Source: Duganella sp. OV510 (GTDB lineage Bacteria; Pseudomonadota; Gammaproteobacteria; Burkholderiales; Burkholderiaceae_D). From it: a stretch of DNA of 64,000 nucleotides. Positions 1 through 9,393 of the stretch are shown in pieces. The stretch is taken from positions 1-64,000 of the forward strand of contig NZ_FNEQ01000014.1 of the NCBI RefSeq assembly GCF_900100205.1. Direction: 5' to 3'. A program made the position numbers and the translations under genes. The number at the start of each line of letters is the position of its first letter. Position 1 is the stretch's first letter. Below the pieces are notes generated by a model, which did no database searches, was not told the origin of the DNA, and saw only the letters and a program-made list of their open reading frames with translations.

Positions 1-3000
1 AACCAGATCATCGCGCTGACCACCGCCGCTGTATCGGGTCTGAGCACCGACGCAATCGTCGCACTGACGACCAGCCAGGCTGCTTCGCTGACCACCCAGC
101 AAGTGGCTGCCCTGTCGACCAACGCCATCGCCGCGCTGCAAACCCAGGACTTCGCTGCCCTGAAAACCGCAGCCATCGCCGGTCTGTCCACCAACCAGAT
201 CAAGGCACTGACCACCGACCTGATCGTTGCCCTGAGCACCGCTGAAGCCAACGCCCTGAGCAGCGCGCAAGTTGCTGCCCTGAGCACCGACGCAGTCGCC
301 GCGCTGGAAACCGCTGACATCGCCGCCATCAAGACCGCAGCATTCGCGGCCCTGAATTCGGCACAGGTTGCTGCACTGACCACCGAGCAAGTCAACGGCC
401 TGGCCACCGCACAACTGGGTGCACTGAGCACCAACGCGATCGCCAACGGTCTGACCACTGATCAAGTGGTTGCCCTGACCTCGGCTCAACTGACTGCCCT
501 GAGCACCGCCCAACTGGGTGCCCTGTCGAGCAACGCCATCGGCGCGATTGAAACCCGCGACATCGTCGGTATCAGCACCGCTGGTATCGCTGCCCTGAAA
601 TCGGCCCAGCTGGCTGCACTGACCTCGGATCAAGTGGCTGCACTGACCACCAACCAGATCATCGCGCTGACCACCGCCGCTGTATCGGGTCTGAGCACTG
701 ACGCAATCGTCGCGCTGACCACCAGCCAGGCTGCTTCGCTGACCACTCAGCAGGTTGTCGCCCTGTCGACCAACGCGATTGCCGCGCTGCAAACCCAGGA
801 CTTCGCCGCACTGAAAACCGCTGCGATCGCTGGCCTGACCACCAACCAGATCAAGGCGCTGACCACCGACCTGATCGTTGCCCTGAGCACCGCTGAAGCG
901 AATGCCCTGAGCAGCGCGCAAGTTGCTGCCCTGAGCACCGACGCTATCGCTGCGCTGGAAACCGCTGACATCGCCTCGATCAAGACCGCCTCGTTCGCGG
1001 CCCTGAACTCGGCTCAAGTTGCTGCACTGACCACCGAGCAAGTCAACGGTCTGGCCACCGCACAACTGGGCGCCCTGAGCACCAACGCCATCGCCAACGG
1101 TCTGACCACCGACCAGGTTGTCGCTCTGACCTCGTCGCAACTGGCAGCACTGAGCACCGCCCAACTGGGTGCTCTGTCGAGCAACGCCATCGGCGCGATT
1201 GAAACCCGCGACATCGTGGGTATCAGCACCGCTGGCATCGCTGCCCTGAAATCGGCGCAACTGGCTGCACTGACCTCGGATCAAGTGGCTGCACTGACCA
1301 CCAACCAGATCATCGCGCTGACCACCGCCGCTGTATCGGGCCTGAGCACTGACGCAATCGTCGCGCTGACCACCAGCCAGGCTGCTTCGCTGACCACTCA
1401 GCAGGTTGTCGCCCTGTCGACCAACGCGATTGCCGCGCTGCAAACCCAGGACTTCGCCGCACTGAAAACCGCTGCGATCGCTGGCCTGACCACCAACCAG
1501 ATCAAAGCGCTGACCACCGACCTGATCGTCGCCCTGAGCACCGCTGAAGCGAATGCCCTGAGCAGCGCCCAAGTTGCTGCCCTGAGCACCGACGCAGTTG
1601 CTGCGCTGGAAACCGCTGACATCGCCGCCATCAAGACCGCATCGTTCGCGGCCCTGAACTCGGCACAGGTTGCTGCACTGACCACCGAGCAAGTCAACGG
1701 CCTGGCCTCAAGTCAGTTCGCAGTGTTGAGCACCGTTGCCCTGGCTAACGGCCTGACCACGGATCAAGTGGTCGCGATGACCTCGCAACAGTTCGCTGCG
1801 CTGACCACCGCGCAAGTGGGTGCTCTGTCGAGCAACAGCATCGGCGCCATCGAGACCCGCGACATCGCAGGCATCAGCACCGCCGGTATCGCGGTACTGA
1901 AATCGGCGCAACTGGCTGCACTGACCTCGGATCAAGTGGCTGCACTGTCGACCAACCAGATCATCGCGCTGACCACCGCCGCTGTATCGGGCCTGAGCAC
2001 CGACGCGATTGTGGCACTGACCACCAGCCAGGCTGCTTCGCTGACCACGCAGCAAGTTGCTGCGCTGAGCACCAACGCCATCGCGGCGCTGCAAACCCAG
2101 GACTTCGCTGCCCTGAAAACGGCTGCGATCGCCGGTCTGTCGACCAACCAGATCAAGGCACTGACCACTGACCTGATCGTTGCCCTGAGCACCGCTGAAG
2201 CGAACGCCCTGAGTAGCGCCCAAGTTGCTGCCCTGAGCACCGACTCCGTCGCTGCGCTGGAAACCGCTGACATCTCCGCGCTGAAAACCGCAGCGTTCGC
2301 TGCGCTGAACTCGGCCCAGGTTGCTGCACTGACCACCGAGCAAGTCAACGGCCTGGCTACCGGTCAGTTCGCTGTCCTGAGCACCACGGCAATCGCCAAC
2401 GGCCTGACCACCGATCAAGTGGTGGCGATGACCTCGCAACAGTTCGCTGCGCTGACCACCGCGCAAGCAGCTGCCCTGTCGAGCAACAGCATCGGCGCGA
2501 TTGAAACCCGCGACATTGGCGGCCTCAGCACTGCTGGCATCGCCGCCCTGAAATCGGCGCAACTGGCTGCACTGACCTCGGATCAAGTGGCTGCACTGTC
2601 GACCAACCAGATCATTGCGCTGACCACCGCCGCAGTTTCTGGCCTGAGCACCGACGCAGTGGTTGCGCTGACCACCACGCAAGCTTCCGTGCTGAACACG
2701 CAGCAAGTTGTGGCGCTGTCGACCAACGCAATTGCCGCGCTGCAAACCCAGGACTTCGCCGCACTGAAAACCGCAGCCGTCGCCGCCCTGACCACCAATC
2801 AGATCAAGGCGCTGACCACCGACCTGGTCGTGGCGCTGACCACCGCTGAAGCGAACGCCCTGAGCAGCGCGCAAGTTGCTGCCCTGAGCACCGACTCGGT
2901 TGCCGCGCTGCAAACCGCAGACCTGGCTTCGCTGAAGACTTCGTCCTTCAACGTGCTGAACACTGCCCAGGTTGCTGCACTGACCACCGAGCAGGTCAAC

Positions 3001-4863
3001 ACCCTGGCAACCGCCCAACTGGCTGTGCTGAGCACCAACGCAATCGCCAACGGTCTGACCACCGACCAGGTTGTTGCGCTGACCTCGACCCAGGTTGCCG
3101 CGCTGACCACCGCGCAAGTAGGCGCGCTGTCGACCAACAGCATCGGCGCGATCGAAACCCGCGATATCGTGGGCCTGACCACCGCCGGCGCCGCCTCGCT
3201 GAAATCGGCGCAGATCACCGCGCTGACCACCGACCAGGTGAACTCGCTGTCGGCGGCCCAGACGATCGCGCTGACCACCGCTGCCTTCGCCGCACTGAAC
3301 AGCGACCAGGTGGCTGCCTTCACCACCACCCAGGCTGCCGCGCTGAACTCGCAGCAAGTGGTGGCGCTGAGCACCGCCGCCATCGCCAACCTGGAAACGG
3401 CTGATCTGAACGTGCTGAAAACCGCTGCTGTCGCAGCGCTGACCAGCAACCAGATCAAGGCGCTGAGCACCGACCAGGTCGCCAGCCTGTCGACCGGCAG
3501 CGTTGCCGTGCTGACCACCTCGCAAGTGGCCAACGGCCTGACCACCGACCAGGTGGCCGGCCTGACCTCGAACCAGGTGGGCGCGCTGAGCACCGCGCAA
3601 GTGAACGCCCTGTCGACCGCCGCCGTGGCAGCGATCGAAACGGCCGACATCGGCGCGCTGAAAACCTCGACGATCGCCATCCTGCGCACCGCCCAGGTGG
3701 CCGCGCTGAGCACCGACCAGGTGAAAACCCTGAGCACCGCCCAGGTGGCTGCGCTGAGCACTGCGGCGATTGCCGTCGGCCTGAGCACCGACCAGGTCGT
3801 GGCGCTGTCGAGCAACCAGTTCAACGCACTGAGCACCAACCAGCTGCGCGCACTGTCGACCAACAGCATCGCGGCGATCGAAACGGCTGACCTGCAAGCA
3901 CTGTCGACCGCTTCGTTCAAAGCGCTGAGCACCACCCAGCTGGTCAAGCTGACCACCGACCAGATCGTGGCGCTGACCACCGGCCAGATCAAAAATCTGA
4001 CCTCGCAGCAGGCCAACGCGCTGACCTCGTCGCAAACCCAGGCCATGAGCACGGCCCAGGCTTCGGCGCTGTTCAACGCCTCGCACGGCATCTCGCCGAT
4101 CGTGCTGGACCTGAAAGGTGACGGCATCACCACGCTGGCCGCCGGCAACGGTGTCAGCTTCGACCTGAATGCAGACGGCAGCAAGGAACAAGCCGGCTGG
4201 ATCGCAGGCGGTGACGGCCTGCTGGTTCTGGATCGCAACGGCGACGGCAGCATCAACGACGGTAGCGAACTGTTCGGCACGGGCACCACGCTGGCCAACG
4301 GCTCGAAAGCGTCGAACGGCTACGAAGCCCTGGCTGAGCTGGACACCAACGGCGACGGCGTGATCGATGCCAAGGACGGCGCCTTCAGCAAGCTGCAAGT
4401 GTGGGTCGACGGCAATGCCGACGGCATCAGCACTGCGGACGAGCTGAAATCGCTGACCGATCTCGGCATCACCAAGCTGAGCCTGAACGCCAAAGTGGAT
4501 GGTTCGTCGAACAACGGCAACACCATCGGCCTGACCTCGACCTTCGAGACGGCCGACGGCGCATCCCACGCTGCCGCCGACGTCTGGTTCGCCGTCAACA
4601 ACAGCGCCTCGTCGCTGACCAGCTCGGTAAGCAACCTGTCGGGCGCCCTGGCCAGCTTCAACGCCGCGTCGTCGACGCCGACCGCCACCAAGCTGGAAAT
4701 GCCTACCGCCAACAACACGGCAGTGGCAGCCCTGGCTAGCGCGATCGGTAGCTACGACAACAAGCTGACCGCCGCATCGGGTCAGGTCGCCAGCGACGAA
4801 ACCCAGCGTCTGAAAGCGCTGCTGACCGGCAACCATGCTCAAGGCATCCTGGCTGCCAAGTAA
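1..4863 (+). CDS. Giant octapeptide-repeat secreted protein, 3' part (5' end outside window)
   Basis: The reading frame is open from base 1, so the start lies upstream. About 1360 residues are tandem octads of the form x-(I/V)-x-A-L-(S/T)-(S/T)-x-Q, with occasional nine-residue units containing NGL. The last 260 residues are not repetitive. They carry calcium-loop motifs of EF-hand/dockerin type (DLNADG, DRNGDG, DTNGDG, DGNADG at about 4160-4430). No RTX GGxGxD nonapeptides were seen. An intrinsic terminator follows, then genes for a HlyB/HlyD-type exporter, so type I secretion using a C-terminal signal is likely. A 4932-residue paralogue lies at 39-54 kb on the other strand. I do not recognise a named family for the octads. 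An adhesin, matrix or surface-layer role is inference. Confidence 0.85.
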   Translation, partial: NQIIALTTAAVSGLSTDAIVALTTSQAASLTTQQVAALSTNAIAALQTQDFAALKTAAIAGLSTNQIKALTTDLIVALSTAEANALSSAQVAALSTDAVAALETADIAAIKTAAFAALNSAQVAALTTEQVNGLATAQLGALSTNAIANGLTTDQVVALTSAQLTALSTAQLGALSSNAIGAIETRDIVGISTAGIAALKSAQLAALTSDQVAALTTNQIIALTTAAVSGLSTDAIVALTTSQAASLTTQQVVALSTNAIAALQTQDFAALKTAAIAGLTTNQIKALTTDLIVALSTAEANALSSAQVAALSTDAIAALETADIASIKTASFAALNSAQVAALTTEQVNGLATAQLGALSTNAIANGLTTDQVVALTSSQLAALSTAQLGALSSNAIGAIETRDIVGISTAGIAALKSAQLAALTSDQVAALTTNQIIALTTAAVSGLSTDAIVALTTSQAASLTTQQVVALSTNAIAALQTQDFAALKTAAIAGLTTNQIKALTTDLIVALSTAEANALSSAQVAALSTDAVAALETADIAAIKTASFAALNSAQVAALTTEQVNGLASSQFAVLSTVALANGLTTDQVVAMTSQQFAALTTAQVGALSSNSIGAIETRDIAGISTAGIAVLKSAQLAALTSDQVAALSTNQIIALTTAAVSGLSTDAIVALTTSQAASLTTQQVAALSTNAIAALQTQDFAALKTAAIAGLSTNQIKALTTDLIVALSTAEANALSSAQVAALSTDSVAALETADISALKTAAFAALNSAQVAALTTEQVNGLATGQFAVLSTTAIANGLTTDQVVAMTSQQFAALTTAQAAALSSNSIGAIETRDIGGLSTAGIAALKSAQLAALTSDQVAALSTNQIIALTTAAVSGLSTDAVVALTTTQASVLNTQQVVALSTNAIAALQTQDFAALKTAAVAALTTNQIKALTTDLVVALTTAEANALSSAQVAALSTDSVAALQTADLASLKTSSFNVLNTAQVAALTTEQVNTLATAQLAVLSTNAIANGLTTDQVVALTSTQVAALTTAQVGALSTNSIGAIETRDIVGLTTAGAASLKSAQITALTTDQVNSLSAAQTIALTTAAFAALNSDQVAAFTTTQAAALNSQQVVALSTAAIANLETADLNVLKTAAVAALTSNQIKALSTDQVASLSTGSVAVLTTSQVANGLTTDQVAGLTSNQVGALSTAQVNALSTAAVAAIETADIGALKTSTIAILRTAQVAALSTDQVKTLSTAQVAALSTAAIAVGLSTDQVVALSSNQFNALSTNQLRALSTNSIAAIETADLQALSTASFKALSTTQLVKLTTDQIVALTTGQIKNLTSQQANALTSSQTQAMSTAQASALFNASHGISPIVLDLKGDGITTLAAGNGVSFDLNADGSKEQAGWIAGGDGLLVLDRNGDGSINDGSELFGTGTTLANGSKASNGYEALAELDTNGDGVIDAKDGAFSKLQVWVDGNADGISTADELKSLTDLGITKLSLNAKVDGSSNNGNTIGLTSTFETADGASHAAADVWFAVNNSASSLTSSVSNLSGALASFNAASSTPTATKLEMPTANNTAVAALASAIGSYDNKLTAASGQVASDETQRLKALLTGNHAQGILAAK
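112..3366 (+). repeat. Five tandem 651-bp super-repeats within the octad gene
   Basis: The same segment (beginning LSTNAIAALQTQDF) recurs at 112, 763, 1414, 2065 and 2716, always exactly 651 bp apart. This is 217 codons: 27 octads, one of which has nine residues. The first four copies are near-identical at DNA level and the fifth has drifted more. The end of a further copy precedes base 112. The unit is in frame, so recombination between copies would shorten or lengthen the protein without breaking it. Confidence 0.9.
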
Positions 4864-4894
4864 GCACCACGCTGCTTAAACGCTAGCGTCAACA

Positions 4895-4928
4895 ACGGCA
4901 AGGCCTGCGGGCCTTGCCGTTTTTTTTT
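4895..4928 (+). terminator. Rho-independent terminator after the octad gene
   Basis: An 11-bp GC-rich stem (ACGGCAAGGCC pairing with GGCCTTGCCGT) with a short loop is followed by a run of eight or more T. It lies about 30 bases after the stop codon and separates the repeat gene from the exporter genes. Confidence 0.9.
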
Positions 4929-5060
4929 GAGCGAGCGAATAGCAAGGTAAAAGCACTTGTTTTTCTACAACAGAAAAGGCGGCGTGAAACGTTGCACTGG
5001 GTTAGAATCCTCAAGCTGGCACGATAGTGCGCCAATGCAAGCTTTTTCCTTTACAGGCCT

Positions 5061-7211
5061 ATGCAAGATAAATTCCCCCACACCGCGATTCAGTGCTTGA
5101 CTGCCATCGCGCAGCATCATGGTCTGCAAATCAATCCGGAACGCATCATTGATGAAAACGCCTTGCGGGCGGAGGAACCCACCACTGGTGCGCTGCTGCG
5201 CATTGCGTCCGACATCGGCCTGAAAGCCAAGGCGGACACGCTGACCTGGTCGCGCCTGATGGCGCAGGGCGGCGTGTTCCCGCTCATGGCGCGGCTGGCG
5301 GACGGCAATATGATCATCGTGGTCGGCGTCAAGCCGGGCGAGAACGGTGGCGAGGATCAGGCCGCCGTGCTGAACCCGGCCGCCGCCAACGCCCAGGTGG
5401 TAATGGTGGCACGCAGCGAATTCGAGAAGCGCTGGAAGGGTGAGGTGTTCTTCGTCAAACGCCAGCACAAGCTGACCGATCCCAACCAGCCGTTCGGCCT
5501 GCGCTGGTTCATTCCCGAGATTCTCAAGCAGAAGGCGGCTTTCCGCGACATCTTCATCGCCGCCATCGCCATGCAGCTGCTGGCGCTGGCCTCGCCGATC
5601 TTCTTCCAGCTGGTGATCGACAAGGTGCTGACGCACCAGAGCGTGACCACCTTGCAGGTGCTGGGCGTCGGCATCGTCGCCGCGCTGATCTTCGACTCGA
5701 CCTTCGGCTTCCTGCGCCAGACGCTGACCTTGGCCGCCTCCAACAAGATCGACATGCGGCTGACGCGGCGCGTGTTCGGCCACCTGCTGTCGCTGCCGAT
5801 CGACTTCTTTGAAACCACCAGCGCCGGCGTGGTCACGCGCCACATGCAGCAGCTGGAAAAGATCCGCAACTTCCTCACCGGCCGTTTGTTCATGACCGGG
5901 CTCGACCTGATCGCGCTGGTGGTGTTCATTCCCATCCTGTTCAGCTACTCGATGAAGCTGACGCTGATCGTGCTGCTGTTTGCCGCCATGATCGGCGGCA
6001 TCGTGCTGGCCATGGTGCCGACCTTCCAGCGTCGCCTGAGCGCGCTGTATTCGGCCGAGGGCCAGCGCCAGGGCATGCTGGTGGAAACCATCCACGGCAT
6101 GCGCACGGTGAAAGCGCTGGCGATCGAGCCGTCGCAGCGCCGCGTGTGGGACCAGCGTTCGGCCGAAGCCATCACCATGCACTTCCGCGTTGGCCAGATT
6201 TCCATCGCCGGCAACTCGCTGACCGACTTCCTCGGCAAGCTGATGCCGGTGACGCTGATTATCGTCGGCGCCTCCGACGTGTTCGACAGCACGCTGTCGG
6301 TCGGTGCGCTGATCGCCTTCCAGATGCTGTCCGGCCGCGTCACGCAGCCGCTGATTTCCATCGTCGGCCTGGTCAACGAATACCAGGAAACCGCGCTGTC
6401 GGTGCGCATGCTGGGCGAGGTGATGAACCGCGCGCCGGAAGGCCGCCCAGGCGCCAACGGCCTGCGTCCGGTGCTGGAAGGCGAGATCAAGTTCGACAAC
6501 GTGGTGTTCCGCTATCCGGGCGCGCAGAACCTGGCGCTGAACAAGGCTTCGTTCACCATCGAAAAAGGCATGGTAGTCGGCATTGTCGGCCGTTCCGGCT
6601 CCGGCAAGACCACGCTGACCAAGCTGATCCAGGGCCTGTATCCGTTGCAGGAAGGCCTGGTGCGCTTTGACGGCTTTGATGCGCGCGAGATCGAATTGCC
6701 GCACCTGCGGCGCCAGATCGGCGTGGTGTTGCAGGAGAACTTCCTGTTCCGCGGCACGGTGCGCGACAACCTGTCGATCACCAAGCCGGACGCCACGTTT
6801 GAAGAACTGGTGGCCGCTGCGCAGGCTGCCGGCGCCGACGAATTCATCGAACGCCTGCCGCAGGGCTACGACACCATGCTGGAAGAAAACGCCACCAACC
6901 TGTCCGGCGGCCAGAAGCAGCGCCTGTCGATCGCGCGCACGCTGGTGGCGCGGCCGCGTATCCTGATCCTGGACGAAGCCGCCTCGGCGCTGGACCCGGA
7001 ATCGGAAGCCATCTTCATCAGCAACCTGTCGAAGATTGCCGTGGGCCGCACGGTGGTGATGATTTCCCACCGCCTGTCCACGCTGGTCAACGCCGACCGC
7101 ATCATGGTCATGCATCAAGGCTCGCTGGTCGATTCCGGCCGCCACGAAGAACTGCTTACCCGTAGCGAAACTTACCAGCACTTATGGAACCAGCAAACAA
7201 GTCACCTTTAA
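5061..7211 (+). CDS. Type I secretion ABC transporter (HlyB/LapB-like, degenerate C39 domain)
   Basis: The 716-residue protein has an N-terminal C39-like domain (1-130), a six-helix exporter membrane domain (about 155-440) and an ATPase domain with Walker A GRSGSGKTT near 510, signature LSGGQKQR near 614, Walker B LILDEA near 634 and the ISHR switch near 668. In the C39 region the CG of the peptidase motif is replaced (TAIQCL) and the usual His strand reads NMIIVV. It should therefore bind but not cleave its substrate, as in HlyB. It would export the octad protein(s) across the inner membrane, powered by ATP. The next gene overlaps it by 28 bp. The outer-membrane TolC partner is not in the window. 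Confidence 0.93.
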   Translation: MQDKFPHTAIQCLTAIAQHHGLQINPERIIDENALRAEEPTTGALLRIASDIGLKAKADTLTWSRLMAQGGVFPLMARLADGNMIIVVGVKPGENGGEDQAAVLNPAAANAQVVMVARSEFEKRWKGEVFFVKRQHKLTDPNQPFGLRWFIPEILKQKAAFRDIFIAAIAMQLLALASPIFFQLVIDKVLTHQSVTTLQVLGVGIVAALIFDSTFGFLRQTLTLAASNKIDMRLTRRVFGHLLSLPIDFFETTSAGVVTRHMQQLEKIRNFLTGRLFMTGLDLIALVVFIPILFSYSMKLTLIVLLFAAMIGGIVLAMVPTFQRRLSALYSAEGQRQGMLVETIHGMRTVKALAIEPSQRRVWDQRSAEAITMHFRVGQISIAGNSLTDFLGKLMPVTLIIVGASDVFDSTLSVGALIAFQMLSGRVTQPLISIVGLVNEYQETALSVRMLGEVMNRAPEGRPGANGLRPVLEGEIKFDNVVFRYPGAQNLALNKASFTIEKGMVVGIVGRSGSGKTTLTKLIQGLYPLQEGLVRFDGFDAREIELPHLRRQIGVVLQENFLFRGTVRDNLSITKPDATFEELVAAAQAAGADEFIERLPQGYDTMLEENATNLSGGQKQRLSIARTLVARPRILILDEAASALDPESEAIFISNLSKIAVGRTVVMISHRLSTLVNADRIMVMHQGSLVDSGRHEELLTRSETYQHLWNQQTSHL

Positions 7212-8548
7212 ACTTCAAGCGCGGCAAGAAGGACGAGACCGAAATCGAGTTCCTGCCGGATGCGGACGCCATCGAGCGCAATCCGCTGCCGAAGTTCGTG
7301 CGGCTGACGCTGCACGTTCTGCTGGGCGCGTTTGTGTTCTTCATCATCTGGGCCTCGGTATCGCCGGTGGACAAGATCGTCATCGCCCACGGCAAGCTGG
7401 TCAATCCGCTGCCGAACATCGTGGTGCAACCGCTGGATACCTCGATCATCCAGAGCATCGACGTGCGCGTTGGCCAGATCGTCAAGAAAGGCCAGCTGCT
7501 GGCCACGCTGGACCCGACCTTCACCGCCGCCGACGAAACCCAGTTGCGCCTGCGCCTGCAATCGCTGGACACCCAGGCTGCCGGCCTGCGCGCGGAGCTG
7601 TCGGGCAAGCAGGGCGCCAATCTCGCTTCCGGCGCCAGCGACGACGCGCTGCTGCAGGCGCAGCTGTCGAGCGAGCGCAAGGCCAACTACGAAGCGCAGA
7701 AGAACAAGATGGAGCAGAACATCGCGCGCCTCAAAGCCGGTCTGGAAACCAACAAGCACGACCAGACCATCCTGGCCCAGCGGGTGAAGTCGCTGCGCGA
7801 GGTGGAAGCCATGCAGGAACAGCTGATGGCCGAGCAGTTCGGCGCCAAGATGCATCTGCTGGAAGCGCGCGACCGCCGCCTGGAAGTCGAGCGCGACATG
7901 GATTTGCAGCGCAACAAGCTGATCGAGATGGGCCGTGAACTGGCGTCGGCAGAATCGGAGCGGGCGGCGTTTGAGCGCAGCTGGCGGCAGAAGTCGATGG
8001 AAGACCTGCTGAGCGCCAGCCGCGAGCGCGACAGCATCAACGAGCAGCTGGCCAAGGCCGACAAGCGCGCCAAGATGGTGCAGATGGTGGCGCCGTCGGA
8101 CGGCGTGGTGCTGGAAATCGGCAAGCTGTCGGTCGGCTCGATCGTGCGCGAGGCTGAGGCGCTGTTCACGCTGGTGCCGCTGGGCGCCGAGCTGGAGGCC
8201 GAGGTGCAGATCGATTCGCAGGATATCGGCCGCATCAAGCCGGGCCTGTCGGCGCACCTGAAAATCGATGCCTTCTCGTTCCAGGAGCACGGCATGCTGG
8301 ACGGTAAAATCCGCTTCATCAGCCAGGATTCCTTCAAGCGCGAAAATGCCGACAAGGGCGGCGGCACCGATGCCTTCTACCTGAGCCGCGTGCCCTACAC
8401 CGGCAAGCTGCGCAAACTGCCGGCCGGCGCGCGCCTGCTGCCCGGCATGACGGTGACGGCGGAGATCGTGGTGGGCCATCGCACGGTGATGTCCTACCTG
8501 CTGTTCCCGTTGACCCGCGCGCTGGACGAATCGATCCGCGAACCTTAA
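7184..8548 (+). CDS. Type I secretion membrane-fusion protein (HlyD family)
   Basis: The 454-residue protein has a short cytoplasmic N-terminus, one membrane helix at about 41-63, a biotinyl-lipoyl-like strand region (QSIDVRVGQIVKKGQLL), a long charged coiled-coil segment (about 120-310) and a C-terminal beta-barrel (MVAPSDGVVLEIG onwards). This is the standard HlyD plan and length. It would bridge the ABC transporter to an outer-membrane channel. The start at 7184 lies inside the end of the transporter gene, so translation of the two is probably coupled. Confidence 0.93.
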   Translation: MEPANKSPLNFKRGKKDETEIEFLPDADAIERNPLPKFVRLTLHVLLGAFVFFIIWASVSPVDKIVIAHGKLVNPLPNIVVQPLDTSIIQSIDVRVGQIVKKGQLLATLDPTFTAADETQLRLRLQSLDTQAAGLRAELSGKQGANLASGASDDALLQAQLSSERKANYEAQKNKMEQNIARLKAGLETNKHDQTILAQRVKSLREVEAMQEQLMAEQFGAKMHLLEARDRRLEVERDMDLQRNKLIEMGRELASAESERAAFERSWRQKSMEDLLSASRERDSINEQLAKADKRAKMVQMVAPSDGVVLEIGKLSVGSIVREAEALFTLVPLGAELEAEVQIDSQDIGRIKPGLSAHLKIDAFSFQEHGMLDGKIRFISQDSFKRENADKGGGTDAFYLSRVPYTGKLRKLPAGARLLPGMTVTAEIVVGHRTVMSYLLFPLTRALDESIREP

Positions 8549-8568
8549 TTCCTAGCTGGAGCCGCAAC

Positions 8569-9354
8569 GTGTTTACCATCATCATTCCTACCCATGACCG
8601 CCCGCTGCTGCTGACCCGCACGCTGGAATCGCTGATCGCCCAGACCTGCCAGGATTTCAAGGTGGTGATCGTGTCCGACACGCCCGGCTATCTGCCGCCA
8701 TACCAGCAGCTGACGCAGCTCGACAAGCGCTTCGACTATGTGCTGCGCGCCACCGGCGTGCCGGGACCCGCCGCCAGCCGCAATATGGGCCTGGCGATTG
8801 CCGATTCCGAGTACATCCTGTTCCTCGACGACGACGACACCTATCGCCCGGACCACCTGGCCAAGCTGAAGGCGCGCCTGTTGCAGGACAAGCCGGCGCT
8901 GCTGTTCCACGATTTCCAGATCCAGCACGAGGACCGCACGGTGTTCCCGCCGAAGCTGCTGTCGGAAGCGCAGAAGGCATCGATTGCCGACGTGACGTTC
9001 GACAGCGTGTACGTGCGCAACCGCATCCCGAACAGCTGCATCGCCTACCGCAGCGATGTGCTGCGCGGCGTGCGCAACGAGACCGATCTGATTATTTACG
9101 AGGATTGGGAGTTCCTGCTGGCGGCGATGGCTGGCCGTGAACTCGTGTATTTCGATACCGATGGCGTAGTGATACACAAGAGTGCCGCCACGGCGCCGGA
9201 GAATATGCGGCGCGGCAATTCGCGCGACGACAAGATTGTTGAGGTGATGCTGCATTTGTACCGCAAGCATCCGGCGCCGAATATGCAAACCCGGCTGGCG
9301 CGGCAGGCGCTGATGGCGAGCGCGAATATTCAGCTGGATCTGGACAACTTCTAA
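8569..9354 (+). CDS. Family 2 glycosyltransferase
   Basis: The 261-residue protein has the GT-A nucleotide-sugar fold start (TIIIPTHDRP), a DDDD metal-binding motif near 87-90 and an acceptor-side ED motif (YEDWEF near 178). No membrane helices were seen, so it should act in the cytoplasm. It starts with GTG, 20 bp after the HlyD stop, with CTGGAG upstream as ribosome site. It could share a transcript with the exporter. The donor and acceptor cannot be told from sequence. Confidence 0.85.
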   Translation: MFTIIIPTHDRPLLLTRTLESLIAQTCQDFKVVIVSDTPGYLPPYQQLTQLDKRFDYVLRATGVPGPAASRNMGLAIADSEYILFLDDDDTYRPDHLAKLKARLLQDKPALLFHDFQIQHEDRTVFPPKLLSEAQKASIADVTFDSVYVRNRIPNSCIAYRSDVLRGVRNETDLIIYEDWEFLLAAMAGRELVYFDTDGVVIHKSAATAPENMRRGNSRDDKIVEVMLHLYRKHPAPNMQTRLARQALMASANIQLDLDNF

Positions 9355-9369
9355 GCCGCCGTCGTATGG

Positions 9370-9389
9370 GTCCCGGCCTGCGCCGGGAC
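9370..9389. repeat. Short REP-like hairpin between convergent genes
   Basis: GTCCCGGC and GCCGGGAC form an 8-bp perfect stem around a four-base loop. The hairpin fills the 39-bp gap between the convergent glycosyltransferase and reductase genes and may act as a bidirectional terminator. There is no T-run. Confidence 0.55.
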
Positions 9390-9393
9390 GACG

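Noticed and set aside
112..3366. Tandem repeats as a CRISPR array or DNA-level satellite
   Set aside because: The units are in frame, contiguous and translated, without spacers.
1708..4842. 1044-codon minus-strand frame opposite the first octad gene
   Set aside because: Same repeat artefact; the plus frame has the conserved calcium-binding domain and a terminator.
4080..4863. RTX nonapeptide calcium repeats in the octad proteins
   Set aside because: No GGxGxDxLx repeats are present. The acidic loops are of DxNxDG type spaced as in EF-hand or dockerin domains.
5016..5032. Sigma-54 promoter upstream of the exporter (TGGCAC...TGC)
   Set aside because: The GG-to-GC spacing is one base short of the required ten, and the element is better read as a small dyad.
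4965..7181. 738-codon minus-strand frame across the ABC transporter
   Set aside because: The transporter frame has all ATPase motifs; the antisense product is His/Gln/Arg-rich and typical of high-GC shadows.
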